A DNA stretch of 64,000 nt from Pelosinus sp. UFO1 (GCF_000725345.1 NZ_CP008852.1:2968001-3032000); one strand, 5' to 3'; positions 53,997-63,839 are shown, counted from the stretch's first letter. Numbers and translations are program-made. The notes: a model not told the origin generated them from the sequence alone.

Positions 53997-55067
53997 CTAT
54001 TCTTCTTTTGAACCTGTCTGTAATTCAACATCCCCTATATAATCGTGCGCACCCCTAATAAAAGCTTGAACGTTTTCTAACGGTACACTAGGTGGAATAT
54101 CACAACCAGGCATTAATACGAATTTTCCTTCTTCCCCTGCTTCCACTATACATTCTCTGGCTGCTACCACTACCTCTTCCACTGATCGATCTCTTAATAT
54201 CATGGGATTTACATTTCCAGCCAATACTACTTTATTAGTCAAAACCTCCTTTGCATATCTAAGGCTAACTTTATAATCAACAGACAATAAATCAACACCT
54301 AGATGAGGAACCACAGACAATCGATCTGTAATATTTCCGCAGATATGAAGCGTAATGACAGCGCCTAATTGTTTCAAACGTTCATTCACTTTAGTCAAAT
54401 AAGGTGCAACAAATTCTTCAAAATGACGTAATGATATTAAATCACCAGAAGCTGTTGGTTCAGCAATCGATAAGATGGCTGCACCTCTTGCCACTGTAGG
54501 TGCCAAGTATTGAAAACACACTTCACTGGCAAAATCCAACAAAGCATGGATGCTTGCTTTATCTTTGTATAAACCAATCATCAGTTTTTCAACACCCAAA
54601 AATTGCCCAGCCAGCGTAAAGGGTCCCCAACTTGATGTCCCAACCAAATATTCTTTACCTGCGGTTCTATCTGTAGTTTCTATCATCTGCCGAACTGAGG
54701 CTATCCACCTATTTTTATCTAAAGAACCAATCTCGATACTATCAAGATCAGCGATGCGATGTAACAATGGTTCTATTACGTCAATATTCCCTTGAGGACG
54801 AAATTTAATGCTCCCCCCCAATGCTTCAACGAGTAAATTATGATAACCTGATCCTGGCCAAACAATATCAGAGCCTACTTTTTGATTTATTTCCACAATC
54901 GTTTTCGCCGCTTCCTCAGGTACGTCTAACCCATCTCTAAGAGTTAAACCCTTCTGACGAAAGGCCCATGTCCCACCTGATAATAAAGCTGTTGAAAGAG
55001 GATAGCCTTTCAACTTTTCCGTTGTTTTACCACTTACTGTTTGTAAAACAACATTCCGCCTATTCAT
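53997..55067 (-). CDS. UroD-family methyltransferase (MtaA/MtbA-like), first
   Basis: A 356-aa protein with the UroD TIM-barrel fold used by cobalamin-dependent methyltransferases. Zinc ligands are visible in HICGN (about 242-246) and in MPGCDIPP (about 326-333). Methyltransferases of this type move methyl groups between a corrinoid protein and a thiol or other acceptor. It is the last gene of a three-gene unit (UroD-like, activator, UroD-like). Substrate unknown; methylated sulfur or amine compounds are candidates. Confidence 0.88.
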   Translation of the reverse strand: MNRRNVVLQTVSGKTTEKLKGYPLSTALLSGGTWAFRQKGLTLRDGLDVPEEAAKTIVEINQKVGSDIVWPGSGYHNLLVEALGGSIKFRPQGNIDVIEPLLHRIADLDSIEIGSLDKNRWIASVRQMIETTDRTAGKEYLVGTSSWGPFTLAGQFLGVEKLMIGLYKDKASIHALLDFASEVCFQYLAPTVARGAAILSIAEPTASGDLISLRHFEEFVAPYLTKVNERLKQLGAVITLHICGNITDRLSVVPHLGVDLLSVDYKVSLRYAKEVLTNKVVLAGNVNPMILRDRSVEEVVVAARECIVEAGEEGKFVLMPGCDIPPSVPLENVQAFIRGAHDYIGDVELQTGSKEE

Positions 55068-55092
55068 AGTAGCTCCTCCTTTTTCTGTTTAA

Positions 55093-56727
55093 CTAGCTTA
55101 CCATTGTAAAATCTAAACATTTAACAAATAATCGATCAAAGTTATCAATCGTTGCCAGCTCCAATACGGCGATATACTCAACAATTTTCCTACTCTCTAA
55201 TCGAGAGGTTTGATTGAGAAGTAACTCTTGACTACCACTCTTGGAAGTATTGCCCAAAAATTCTATTTTTCCTCTGAACGCCTCAGGCAATAAGCCAATT
55301 TCAATTAAACTTTCCGGATTCAAGTGGTAACCGAAAGACCCAGCAATCAGCACCCTATCTACCTCTGCAGCTACTAACCCTTGGTAGTCAAGAAGGGCTT
55401 CAATCCCTCCACGTATAGCACCTTTAGCCAACTGTACTTGCCTTACATCTGGCTGGGAAAGGAATACTCCTTCCGCTACGGAAAAGACCATCTTTCCATT
55501 AACATTAGTCAGGAAAGTACTTAACTGCCCAGTGATATTCTTATTAAATTTTCCATTCTTACCGATAATTCTTCTTCTCACCATAGCAGCAACAATATCC
55601 AATAGACCGCTACCACATATCCCAACAGGTACCTGATCTGCAATACTTTTTACGATACTTTCACCCTCTGAAGTTAGGTCAAACCCCTCTACCGCCCCAG
55701 GGGCAGCCCGCATGCCGCAGGAAATATTCATTCCTTCAAAGGCTGGCCCAGCAGCAGTTGAAGTAGCAACAAGTTTTCCATTGGCAGCCAATACAATCTC
55801 TCCATTCGTTCCAATATCAATAAACAAGCTAGTACCTTCACTTTTAGACAAACGCGAGACAAGAATACCTGAAGTAATATCACCACCCACATAGGCGGAA
55901 ATAATCGGTGGTAAATAAGCTTGTGCAATACCTGCAAGGCTAAATCCTAAATCACTCGCTGATAGAGCGTTTCCACCTCGGATAACCGGGGTATATGGAT
56001 ATTTACCGAGAGTGACTGGATTGGTGTTTGTGGCCAAATGCAACATGCAAGTATTTCCACTTAATACCAACTCATAGATATGATTAGAAGAAATGCCAGC
56101 CTCTATCGTCACTTGTGCAATCATCTGATTTAGTTCTTCAATAAGGAGTTGATTCATTTCGAATAGACCTTGTTCATTCGAAGCATATCTGATCCGAGAT
56201 AATACATCTTGCGCCAATCGGCTTTGAGGATTAAGTGCTCCTGCTACTGCAAGTTCTTGACCTGTCAATAGATGAATCAGCGCAACAACAAGAGTCGTTG
56301 TTCCAATATCAATAGCCAAACCATAACTATCTTGTTCTGTATCACCTTGTTCGCTAGCAATGAATTGTTCATTGCGATAAACATTAGTTCTACCTGTCTC
56401 GGCAATATATTTTTTATTAATCACGCCGTCGATCTCTACAATTGACGCTAAACCCTCATGCTTGATTTGAAGATTCCCATTGTCCTGACGCTCAATAATT
56501 TCCACCGTTACATCATTCTGAACATTCGTGTTGCAGGCTAGCACCGTCTCTGGCTGTTCATCAAGTACCGATACTTTTACTTTACACTTACCGCATGTTC
56601 CATTGCCGTTACAGGGTGAATCTAGTATCACCCCTGCTTGCCTCGCAGCTGTCAAAATACTTTCACCAGCATGAACGATAATACTTGTCGTCTGCCCAGC
56701 GTGGTGAAATGTAACCTTCTTCATCAT
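55093..56727 (-). CDS. Corrinoid activation protein (RACE/RamA-like ASKHA ATPase)
   Basis: A 544-aa ATP-dependent reductive activator of corrinoid proteins, which returns inactive Co(II) to Co(I). An N-terminal [2Fe-2S] domain (CNGNGTCGKC near residue 40-50, LACNT later) precedes the ASKHA ATPase part with GLAIDIGTTTLVVALI (about 140-155) and FIDIGTNGEI. The ATG at 56727 follows AAGGAGG inside the end of the upstream gene. Direct partner: the corrinoid protein at 46110-46778 (inferred). Confidence 0.92.
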   Translation of the reverse strand: MMKKVTFHHAGQTTSIIVHAGESILTAARQAGVILDSPCNGNGTCGKCKVKVSVLDEQPETVLACNTNVQNDVTVEIIERQDNGNLQIKHEGLASIVEIDGVINKKYIAETGRTNVYRNEQFIASEQGDTEQDSYGLAIDIGTTTLVVALIHLLTGQELAVAGALNPQSRLAQDVLSRIRYASNEQGLFEMNQLLIEELNQMIAQVTIEAGISSNHIYELVLSGNTCMLHLATNTNPVTLGKYPYTPVIRGGNALSASDLGFSLAGIAQAYLPPIISAYVGGDITSGILVSRLSKSEGTSLFIDIGTNGEIVLAANGKLVATSTAAGPAFEGMNISCGMRAAPGAVEGFDLTSEGESIVKSIADQVPVGICGSGLLDIVAAMVRRRIIGKNGKFNKNITGQLSTFLTNVNGKMVFSVAEGVFLSQPDVRQVQLAKGAIRGGIEALLDYQGLVAAEVDRVLIAGSFGYHLNPESLIEIGLLPEAFRGKIEFLGNTSKSGSQELLLNQTSRLESRKIVEYIAVLELATIDNFDRLFVKCLDFTMVS

Positions 56728-56728
56728 G

Positions 56729-57745
56729 TTATCCCTCCTTGACAGCATCAGTCATGGTCTTGATTAATTTTAATGAAGTCGATGTACTTAATCCACAAGC
56801 AGGGGAAATAATATCCACCCCATCCTTAACTAAACGACGAGTCTGACTAGCCACCTTTTCAGTTGTTCCAAATTGCAATAGATAGGTACTCACATTGCCC
56901 ATAGTCGTAATCTTAGGAATATAGGCTTTGAGTTCTCGCAAGTTAACAACCGCATCCGTACTGATCGCATCCGCTCTAATTTCAGATATAAGAGAACGTA
57001 CAGCATTCATATTTCCACAAATATGAAGCAATATAGGAATATTTTTTTCATGCACGGCATCAACAATGCGGTTAATATAACGAATGGCAAATTCTCGAAA
57101 CATATTAGGCCCTAAGATTTCACCCGTAGCTGTCGGATCACTAATGGAAATAATTGTAGCGCCATTTGCAATCATTTGCTTAGCAAAACCAATTAATAGA
57201 TCAGTAACATAATCTAATACCCTATGGCAATCTTTTGGTTTTTTTCGAAATTCTTTCAATAAGGACACTGGATCTACGAGGGAAGCCGCCGTACTAACAG
57301 GTCCAGTCAAGTTACCAATAATAGGTATATCAGGATAACGCTTGGCTAGTATCCCCACAGCTTCCACCACTGTTCCAATGCGTCCAGTACCTAACATTTC
57401 ATTAACATCTCGCATTATGACTTCACTAGCAGTCAGAAAAACTTCTTTAGTAATTTTAGGCTCACAGGCTAATGTACCATAAGTGACTTCACTCCCCAAA
57501 ATTTCAGCTTCAACCGTCATACAGAACGGGATTCCAATATTCTCAAACCCAGTTTGTTCATAGATAGCAGCAGCAAGGTCAGCCATTAATTGCGGATCAC
57601 TGTGAGCTTCTGGCAAGGTATGACCTGAATTGTTCATAATCTCAACAGTAGCTGCGTTCATCATTCCCCCCGTACATATCACTGGTGGACGATCTACTTT
57701 ATCTCCCCTTAGTACTGTAAGTAATCGTTCCTTAGGATTTATCAC
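56729..57745 (-). CDS. UroD-family methyltransferase (MtaA/MtbA-like), second
   Basis: A 338-aa protein with MINPKERLLTVLRGDKVDRPP at the start, typical of MtaA/MtbA/CmuA proteins, and zinc motif HICGN plus SPACGLST near the C-terminus. Only distantly like the one at 53997. GTG start, ten bases after GAGGAG. First gene of the unit, led by promoter and leader copy 19. Confidence 0.9.
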   Translation of the reverse strand: MINPKERLLTVLRGDKVDRPPVICTGGMMNAATVEIMNNSGHTLPEAHSDPQLMADLAAAIYEQTGFENIGIPFCMTVEAEILGSEVTYGTLACEPKITKEVFLTASEVIMRDVNEMLGTGRIGTVVEAVGILAKRYPDIPIIGNLTGPVSTAASLVDPVSLLKEFRKKPKDCHRVLDYVTDLLIGFAKQMIANGATIISISDPTATGEILGPNMFREFAIRYINRIVDAVHEKNIPILLHICGNMNAVRSLISEIRADAISTDAVVNLRELKAYIPKITTMGNVSTYLLQFGTTEKVASQTRRLVKDGVDIISPACGLSTSTSLKLIKTMTDAVKEG

Positions 57746-57796
57746 ATTAAATCATCTCCTCTTTTAACTTATTTGCATATTGGAATAAAAAAATAT

Positions 57797-57858
57797 AAAA
57801 AAAAGGCTAAAGAAACGGTCTATGCCGTATCTCTAGCCTTCAGTTCTTTGATCAGCTT
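57797..57858 (-). promoter_or_regulatory. Two-hairpin leader element, copy 19 (methyltransferase unit)
   Basis: GCU, GA, P1 UCA/UGA with AAGAAC loop, A, GGC, then GGCUAGAGAUACGGC...GUUUCUUUAGCC and eight U residues. Confidence 0.92.
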
Positions 57859-57879
57859 TAACTCTATAATTTTGATGTA

Positions 57880-57908
57880 ATTATATTATTTTTTACCATT
57901 CCTGTCAA
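57880..57908 (-). promoter_or_regulatory. Consensus sigma-A promoter of the methyltransferase unit
   Basis: TTGACA (57903-57908), a 17-base spacer and TATAAT (57880-57885), a perfect consensus. The -35 lies inside the last codons of the PatB/MalY-like gene. Confidence 0.9.
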
Positions 57909-59094
57909 TCGCTAACAATGCTTTTTCGATTCGATTTAATGCTTCCAGCAATATACTTCGTTGCGTCGCAAGATTAATTCGAGCGAATCCTTCTCCCTGA
58001 CTACCGAAATTTGCACCAGAATTCAAACCGACTTTTGCTGTATGCACAAGAAAATGCTCTAACTCTTTCGCATTAGTGAAATAGGCGCGAAAATCCAGCC
58101 ATGCCAAATAAGTCCCTTCTGGCTTATTTACTTTAACTCTAGGTAGTCTTGTTTGGACAAAATCGACTAAAACATCCGCATTTTTTTCAAGATAGGAAAG
58201 TAGCGCATCTAGCCATGCATCACCTTCTTGATAAGCAACTTCCGTGGCAAGTACACCAAAGAGATTATTGCGGTTAATATGCAACCTATGCATCCACCTT
58301 TCAATCAGAGCACGTCGGCGCTGGCAAGGGACAATCATAAAAGAAAAGTTGAGCCCTGCGATATTGAAGGTTTTGCTAGCGGCCATAAAAGTGACACTTT
58401 GTTTACAAGCAGGCGTGCCAAGAGAAGCAAATACAGTATGCTTATGCCCAGAAAATACTAAATCATTATGTATTTCATCAGATAGCACATCCACCTTGTA
58501 TTTTTGACATAGTTCATATATTTTTCTCAGTTCTTCTTCCTTCCACACACGTCCAACCGGATTATGAGGACTGCACAGTAACAGTAACTTATTTTTAGAG
58601 TTGGAAAGTTTTTCTTCTAAATCTTCAAAATCAATTTCATAACGACCATCTTTTAAAAGAAGAGGATTTAAAACAATTTCCCGATCATTATCTTTGATCG
58701 AGGCAAAAAATGGTGGATATACAGGAGGTTGAATGATAATACCATCACCAGGCTCTGATAGGGCAAGAATTGAAAGAGCAATGGACGGAACAACCCCAGG
58801 AGCAAGCAAAATCCAGTCCTTTTCAATTTGCCATCCATGGCGGCTCTTAACCCATTCGATAATAGACTGATAGAGTGATGATTCTTGCGTATTATACCCA
58901 TATATGGGGTGACTAGCACGCTCATTTATTTTCCTAATCACTGCTTCAGGTGACGGGAAATCCATATCAGCAACCCATAGAGGCAATACGTCTTCACTGC
59001 CAAACACTTTTTCCAAGGAATCCCATTTAGAACAACCTGTAGCATGACGAGGTATTATTTGATCAAAGTTAAATGTTGTATTTTCTTTTGTCAT
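57886..59094 (-). CDS. MalY/PatB-family C-S lyase (cystathionine beta-lyase)
   Basis: A 402-aa PLP aminotransferase-fold enzyme. LPLWVADMDFPSPEAV (about 35-50) and the PLP lysine in AASKTFNIAGL are characteristic. PatB/MalY enzymes cleave cystathionine or S-substituted cysteines to pyruvate, ammonia and a thiol or sulfide. It would complement the amino-acid importer and M20 deacylase at 15557-19804. No two-hairpin leader is visible upstream; it follows the DUF1847 gene by 65 bases. Confidence 0.92.
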   Translation of the reverse strand: MTKENTTFNFDQIIPRHATGCSKWDSLEKVFGSEDVLPLWVADMDFPSPEAVIRKINERASHPIYGYNTQESSLYQSIIEWVKSRHGWQIEKDWILLAPGVVPSIALSILALSEPGDGIIIQPPVYPPFFASIKDNDREIVLNPLLLKDGRYEIDFEDLEEKLSNSKNKLLLLCSPHNPVGRVWKEEELRKIYELCQKYKVDVLSDEIHNDLVFSGHKHTVFASLGTPACKQSVTFMAASKTFNIAGLNFSFMIVPCQRRRALIERWMHRLHINRNNLFGVLATEVAYQEGDAWLDALLSYLEKNADVLVDFVQTRLPRVKVNKPEGTYLAWLDFRAYFTNAKELEHFLVHTAKVGLNSGANFGSQGEGFARINLATQRSILLEALNRIEKALLAIDRNGKK

Positions 59095-59159
59095 TGTACG
59101 ATATCCTCACTTATTTTTATAGTAAATAACCCAAATCAGACGAAATTCTGTTACGTCAT

Positions 59160-59834
59160 TTAGTCTTTCTTCTGCCGTAGGCGATTGTAATAAGAATGTG
59201 CTGTATACAATGCTGCCACGGGATTGTGTCCTGTAACTCGATCTTTGGTAACCAGAGTGGTAACTAGTGCATCTGAGTATTTTGTAAACAAGGAATCATG
59301 TCCAACGCATAATCCAACCACTACGTTCAAGTCTGTTTTCTGGTAATTCAGGATGCGAGCTTGTAAGATAGGGTTACACATAGATTCATGAGTACCTGGT
59401 CTAATTTTATGTTCTTCTAGTATTCCAATTTCCGCCTTATCTACCGAACCCACTTTGCAAATAGCGCTATAAGAATCCAAACCTTTAGCCTTTAGAATTT
59501 CCGCAAAAATCTTGGCTTCTTCAATCAATCCAGCACAAGTAGCAATACCAATTTTTTTCGCATTAATACGATTAGCAAATTCAATAATTTCCTCGACTCT
59601 AGTTAGTTTTCCATAAAATAAGCCTTCTACTTGAGCTGATGCTCTAGCTACGACAGCGTCCTGTTCATCCCCTTGCAAATGAAACTTAATCTCTTCAATA
59701 TCATCGGCAATAAGATGTCCTTCATTATCTTTCGTAGTTAAACAAAACCCTGGAAATTGTTTGCTTCTGCTTTTACAATTATAAATGCTACAATCTGTAC
59801 AACTTAAGTGACTTAATTCTTTCTCTTTACTCAT
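59160..59834 (-). CDS. DUF1847 metal-binding protein
   Basis: A 224-aa protein of the DUF1847 family. N-terminal cysteines (CTDCSIYNCKS, FCLTT) probably bind a metal or cluster; CAGLIEEAKIFAEILK and GLCVGHDSLF motifs follow. Family members are found near DUF1638 and corrinoid methyltransferases; function unknown. GGAGG before the ATG. Confidence 0.87.
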   Translation of the reverse strand: MSKEKELSHLSCTDCSIYNCKSRSKQFPGFCLTTKDNEGHLIADDIEEIKFHLQGDEQDAVVARASAQVEGLFYGKLTRVEEIIEFANRINAKKIGIATCAGLIEEAKIFAEILKAKGLDSYSAICKVGSVDKAEIGILEEHKIRPGTHESMCNPILQARILNYQKTDLNVVVGLCVGHDSLFTKYSDALVTTLVTKDRVTGHNPVAALYTAHSYYNRLRQKKD

Positions 59835-59865
59835 TATAATGCCTCCAATTAATTACTGTTATTAT

Positions 59866-59924
59866 CAAAAAAAAAGCCGAAAATGTATAAAACATCTTCA
59901 GCCTTCAGTTTATCTGATCAACCA
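59866..59924 (-). promoter_or_regulatory. Two-hairpin leader element, copy 20 (DUF1847)
   Basis: GUU, GA, P1 UCAG/CUGA with AUAAA loop, A, GGC, then GGCUGAAGAUGUUUU with AUACAUUUUCGGCU and eight U residues. A TTGACA 17 bases from TAAATT lies about 100 bases upstream (about 60008-60036), and a TATAAT lies about 20 bases upstream. Confidence 0.9.
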
Positions 59925-60096
59925 AAATAATGGACTTTATTATATTGTAGATATATATAACATTCTAAATATGCAAATGAGGCTGATTCAGGAAAATTTC
60001 ATTTTTAATTTACCACATTACTATTTTAGTGTCAAGTTAAAGAATTAGGACGCTCCTTATTTTTCAAAAATTGATTACCGCACATATTTACTTAAG

Positions 60097-60151
60097 TAGC
60101 TAAAAAGAGAAAGAGACACTTAGACGATTTTTGTCTAAGTGTCTCTCTCAA
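60097..60151 (-). terminator. Terminator of the YDTR-repeat gene
   Basis: GAGACACTTAGAC pairs with its complement around an AAAAATC-type loop, with a U-rich stretch on the minus strand. Confidence 0.85.
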
Positions 60152-60202
60152 TTAAGATATTAAATATTTCTTGTGATAGTTAAATGACTGGTTAAAGTCA
60201 TT

Positions 60203-60694
60203 CTAACGATTGCTGTAATAGATTTGACCATCTTTGTACAACGCCTGATTATCATCTGGACTAGGCCAGCTATGATTATGTCTATGCCAACCAAGTCTAT
60301 AATTATGCCTATGATTATGTCTATCATTAAATCTAGTGTCAAATCTATTGCCATTGTTATACCTAGTATCATAGTGAGAACCGTTGTTATCTCTGGTATC
60401 ATAACTAGCGCTAGTATTCCTGTTATCATACCTAGTATGATAGGTAACGTTGTTGTTATTCCGAGTATCGTATCGAGTGTCATAATGTGAGCCAGTATTA
60501 TTTCTAGTATCATACCTGGTGTCATAGTTAGAATGACTAGTAACTACTGTTTGGTGATTAGGATTTGCTGATGCAAAGGTAGTCGCTGGAATTGCGGCTC
60601 CTGCTCCTGTTAATATAGCGGCACCTGCTAAAGCTGCAGCATAATGTTTATATTTACGACGGAGCATTTTTCTTTTCGATAATTTTCTTTCCAT
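60203..60694 (-). CDS. Secreted YDTR-repeat protein, unknown
   Basis: A 163-aa protein with a basic N-terminus and a hydrophobic segment (about 15-35) like a signal peptide. The mature part holds about ten repeats of YDTR(Y/D/N) separated by N/G/S-rich spacers, then an H/N/R-rich tail (NDRHNHRHNYRLG). I do not know a family. The ATG at 60694 follows GGAGG; the frame extends 17 codons further. Perhaps a surface or metal-binding protein. Confidence 0.75.
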   Translation of the reverse strand: MERKLSKRKMLRRKYKHYAAALAGAAILTGAGAAIPATTFASANPNHQTVVTSHSNYDTRYDTRNNTGSHYDTRYDTRNNNNVTYHTRYDNRNTSASYDTRDNNGSHYDTRYNNGNRFDTRFNDRHNHRHNYRLGWHRHNHSWPSPDDNQALYKDGQIYYSNR

Positions 60695-60876
60695 ACATAT
60701 CCTACCTCCTTTTTTTTTAGTTTTCCATAAAGTCACCTTGAGCATCCGTGGAAAATTAACCTATATAAGTTCAATTAAATTTTAATAGCAAAATTTTGAA
60801 TCAGATCTTGGTTTCAACTTTAATAACTGCTGAAAATGCCTGCAAACTCCTCCATTACTTCCACTTTTGCATTGCA

Positions 60877-62325
60877 TCATATAGGCTCTTTTTGTAAAGC
60901 CCTCTTAACTCTTTCCACTACTTCCTGCCAATCACCAAGCTTTCTTTGACGAAAAATTCTAATTGTCGGATACCAAGAACTATCCTCTCGATCCAATTGC
61001 CAACGCCAATCGGGATCAAATGGCAGAAGTAACCATGTTTTTTTTCCCATAGTCCCTGCTAAATGTGCCACAGCGGAATCAACAGTTATCACTAAATCAA
61101 GAGTTTCTATTAATCCTGCAGTTTCCATAAAATCAACAAGATCTCTTGAAAAATCAATTATATTGTATGGTGTTCCAATCAAATCTTCCGCTCTTAGTCC
61201 AACTTGTAAACTGACCCAACTAACTCGTGAAATACCAAATAATTTATGGAATACATCAAAAGGAATTGATCGTTTTGAATCGTTATGATGTCTAGGATTC
61301 CCAGCCCAAACCACTCCAACCCTGTACAACTTATCATTATCGATCTTTCTCAGAGCTTCACGCCAAGTTACCGAAGCTGTACGGCTAGCTGGTATATATG
61401 GAACAGTTTGAGGAATGGTTTCGTTGCAGGTATTAAAAATTACGGGTAGGCTAAGTAAGGAGCAGACATAATCATATTTCCCTTGCGGTAGACAATCGCC
61501 CGCATAAAGGGTCAAATTAGGATGCGCGGCCGCTAGCAAACGTTCCAATGGCTTTTGAACCCATAAAATTATTTTGGACGTCAATTTTTCTACCTTTTGC
61601 ACATATCTAACAAATTGTATAGTATCTCCAAATCCATATTCCCAACATAGCAAAATACTGCGCCCAGTTAAATCTTCCCCAAGCCATTGCGGAATTTTCA
61701 GCTGCCGATATCTAGATCTTCTTCGTCGTGATTTTTCATATTTCCCCCACCCATTTGCAAATTCTCCACGTAGTAAATATAAATTTCCAAGGGAAAAATT
61801 TGCTTCAGTATAATCTGAACGTAATTCGACTGCTCTACAAAGTTGATCCTCTGCCTCGTCAAAACGTTTAATAAATCTCAAGAATGTTCCTAGATTATAA
61901 TGCGCTTCTGGAGAATTGGGATTCAGTTCGATAGCTCTACGATATGCCCCTTCCGCTTCAACTAAGTGGCTATTTTCTTCTAAAGCAGTACCTAGGTTCG
62001 TGTAGATTATCGAATTATTGGGATTTAGTTCGACGGCTCTGAGAAAACATCCCTCCGCTTTCTGCAAATTACCAAGATCCATTAGGACTAGGCCTAAATT
62101 ATTATAAGCATACGAATCATTAGAACTCAGTTCAATGGCTCGACAAAAACAAGCCTCTGCTTCAAGTAGTCGATTCGTATTTTTAAAAATCAAACCTAAG
62201 TTATTATAGGCCGGTGAATATTTGGGATTTAACTTTATAGCTGTACAAAAAGCCGTAACTGCGCTTTCCAAGTCCCCCTTCTTAATCAGCTTTATCCCTA
62301 AATTTAAATGCATTTCTGGTGTCAT
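60877..62325 (-). CDS. TPR-containing glycosyltransferase-like protein
   Basis: A 482-aa protein with six tandem TPR repeats (about 3-205; repeated A-x-NPN-x-A-x-NNLG pattern). The C-terminal domain (about 255-480) is related to GT9 glycosyltransferases, with SAVAHLAGTMGKKTWLLLPFDPDWRW. AAGGAG is seven bases before the ATG at 62325 and too close to the earlier ATG. Cytoplasmic; probably modifies a surface polymer or protein. Not related to the sulfur locus. Confidence 0.82.
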   Translation of the reverse strand: MTPEMHLNLGIKLIKKGDLESAVTAFCTAIKLNPKYSPAYNNLGLIFKNTNRLLEAEACFCRAIELSSNDSYAYNNLGLVLMDLGNLQKAEGCFLRAVELNPNNSIIYTNLGTALEENSHLVEAEGAYRRAIELNPNSPEAHYNLGTFLRFIKRFDEAEDQLCRAVELRSDYTEANFSLGNLYLLRGEFANGWGKYEKSRRRRSRYRQLKIPQWLGEDLTGRSILLCWEYGFGDTIQFVRYVQKVEKLTSKIILWVQKPLERLLAAAHPNLTLYAGDCLPQGKYDYVCSLLSLPVIFNTCNETIPQTVPYIPASRTASVTWREALRKIDNDKLYRVGVVWAGNPRHHNDSKRSIPFDVFHKLFGISRVSWVSLQVGLRAEDLIGTPYNIIDFSRDLVDFMETAGLIETLDLVITVDSAVAHLAGTMGKKTWLLLPFDPDWRWQLDREDSSWYPTIRIFRQRKLGDWQEVVERVKRALQKEPI

Positions 62326-62769
62326 ATACATTCTCCTTGCTACCTCTAAAAATAAATGCCAGATCCTGAACTATTTAGAAATTTGTTTTTATGTTCCCAA
62401 ATCGTCTTACTCAATTACTGTAGATTTCGTTCCCCAAGTATACTCTATTTTTATTTAATTCTAATTATTTACTAACCTTTCTTTGTGTGATTATATCTTC
62501 AAAGATAGGATTCTTTTGAGTGAGATGTATAAATAGCGATTCTAAAACAATAAAGTAGAATAAAAAAAACATCCCATCAATTAAGGTGAGACGGCAACAA
62601 TTCTAATTTTGTAAGTTTCATAACTTCAATTCAAACAGTAAGATTCTTTCCTATTTTTCAACGAAACTCAAAAAAAATTGCATTAACTACAATTAATGAT
62701 GAATATGTCTAGAAGAGTTTTATGCTTAAAATGATAGTTTTTTGAGAGTGAGATAAAAGTGAGCAAAAC
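62326..62769. other. A/T-rich intergenic stretch
   Basis: I see no gene, RNA structure or strong promoter in this stretch. Confidence 0.5.
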
Positions 62770-62801
62770 AAAAAGGATTTAGCAAAAAGTGCTAAATCCT
62801 T
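62770..62801 (-). terminator. Terminator of tRNA-Ala
   Basis: AAGGATTTAGC pairs with GCTAAATCCTT, with a U run on the minus strand immediately after the tRNA 3' end. Confidence 0.9.
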
Positions 62802-62811
62802 GAATTTACTT

Positions 62812-62887
<76 letters not shown>

Positions 62888-62934
62888 ATATTTCAGTTGT
62901 GTCAGCAGCAAAAATTTCCTGCCGACTGCACCTT

Positions 62935-62963
62935 ATGGTAACATACGATAGACAAATTTTCAA
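62935..62963 (-). promoter_or_regulatory. Probable promoter of tRNA-Ala
   Basis: TTGAAA (62958-62963), a 17-base spacer and TACCAT (62935-62940), about 48 bases upstream of the tRNA. Confidence 0.55.
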
Positions 62964-63155
62964 TATCTACCTAGTTGTGCGTTCAGGTACTTTTATAGTA
63001 TATAACATAACAAGTAACCTTGCAAGTATATTTATGATTTTTTTGAGTATTCTTTAGTGACTTAGATACAAATAGTATACTCTTTAGTAACTTAATGGTA
63101 AATATATAAAAAGCAATGACAAGGCTATAAGACCCCACCATTGCTCTTATAAATA

Positions 63156-63839
63156 CTAGAATTTATAAGTTACACCATAACCAATACCTTTAGAAGTCAC
63201 ATCATAATCAGCAGTACTACCACCATAGTTTACGTTATTAACTTTCATATTACGATAGTCAATATTGAAGTCTAGATTAGGAGCAATCTCTTGTGACACA
63301 CCAATCTTCCAGTTAGTAATATCTGAAGCTACTGCAAAGGAAGCATAAGCAGTTGTTTTATCGGCGATCTTCGTACTACCAATTAATCCAAATTGCATTT
63401 TACTTTTATCTTCTGCTTGAAAACTAGCAGGACCACCAACAGTATAATCACCAGAAATGGACCCCTTTACCTTTAAAACCCCTGCATAAGCAGATACGTT
63501 TTTATCAATCTTATATAGTACATTAAACTCTTGCGTTTTTACTTCTACGTGTTCTTTGTCTCCATTACTAAAATTTTTGTCTTCTGTTTTAGCATTGAAG
63601 CCATTGTACTGGAGAGCAAACTTGCTACCTAAACCTGTTGTAATCCCCCAATCCAGCTTGGATTTTTTATCATAACTATTATTAATTCCTCCACCACTGA
63701 CATCAATATCAGAACCTCTAAAACTTAAATCAATTGCAGTTTTACCCGCAGAGTAATCTGTTAGCGGTGCTGCGCTTACCCCACTACAGATCATAGTTGC
63801 TACAGCTGCTGCTGCAATCATTGCACTTTTCTTTATCAT
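63156..63839 (-). CDS. Porin-like outer-membrane beta-barrel protein
   Basis: A 227-aa protein with a signal peptide (MIKKSAMIAAAAVATMICSG, cleavage after VSAAP-type site) and alternating beta strands ending in a C-terminal aromatic (GVTYKF), typical of outer-membrane barrels. This fits a Negativicutes diderm. Clear GGAGG before the ATG; a TATAAT lies about 95 bases upstream with no good -35. Not linked to the sulfur locus. Confidence 0.9.
   Translation of the reverse strand: MIKKSAMIAAAAVATMICSGVSAAPLTDYSAGKTAIDLSFRGSDIDVSGGGINNSYDKKSKLDWGITTGLGSKFALQYNGFNAKTEDKNFSNGDKEHVEVKTQEFNVLYKIDKNVSAYAGVLKVKGSISGDYTVGGPASFQAEDKSKMQFGLIGSTKIADKTTAYASFAVASDITNWKIGVSQEIAPNLDFNIDYRNMKVNNVNYGGSTADYDVTSKGIGYGVTYKF

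Noticed and set aside
60160-60525. Open frame of 121 codons overlapping the YDTR-repeat gene
   Set aside because: Low-complexity Ile/Met/Leu frame produced by the DNA repeat; the other frame has the Shine-Dalgarno and signal peptide.
60305-60530. Tandem DNA repeats resembling a CRISPR array
   Set aside because: Repeats are short, unevenly spaced and in frame with a protein; there are no unique spacers or cas genes.
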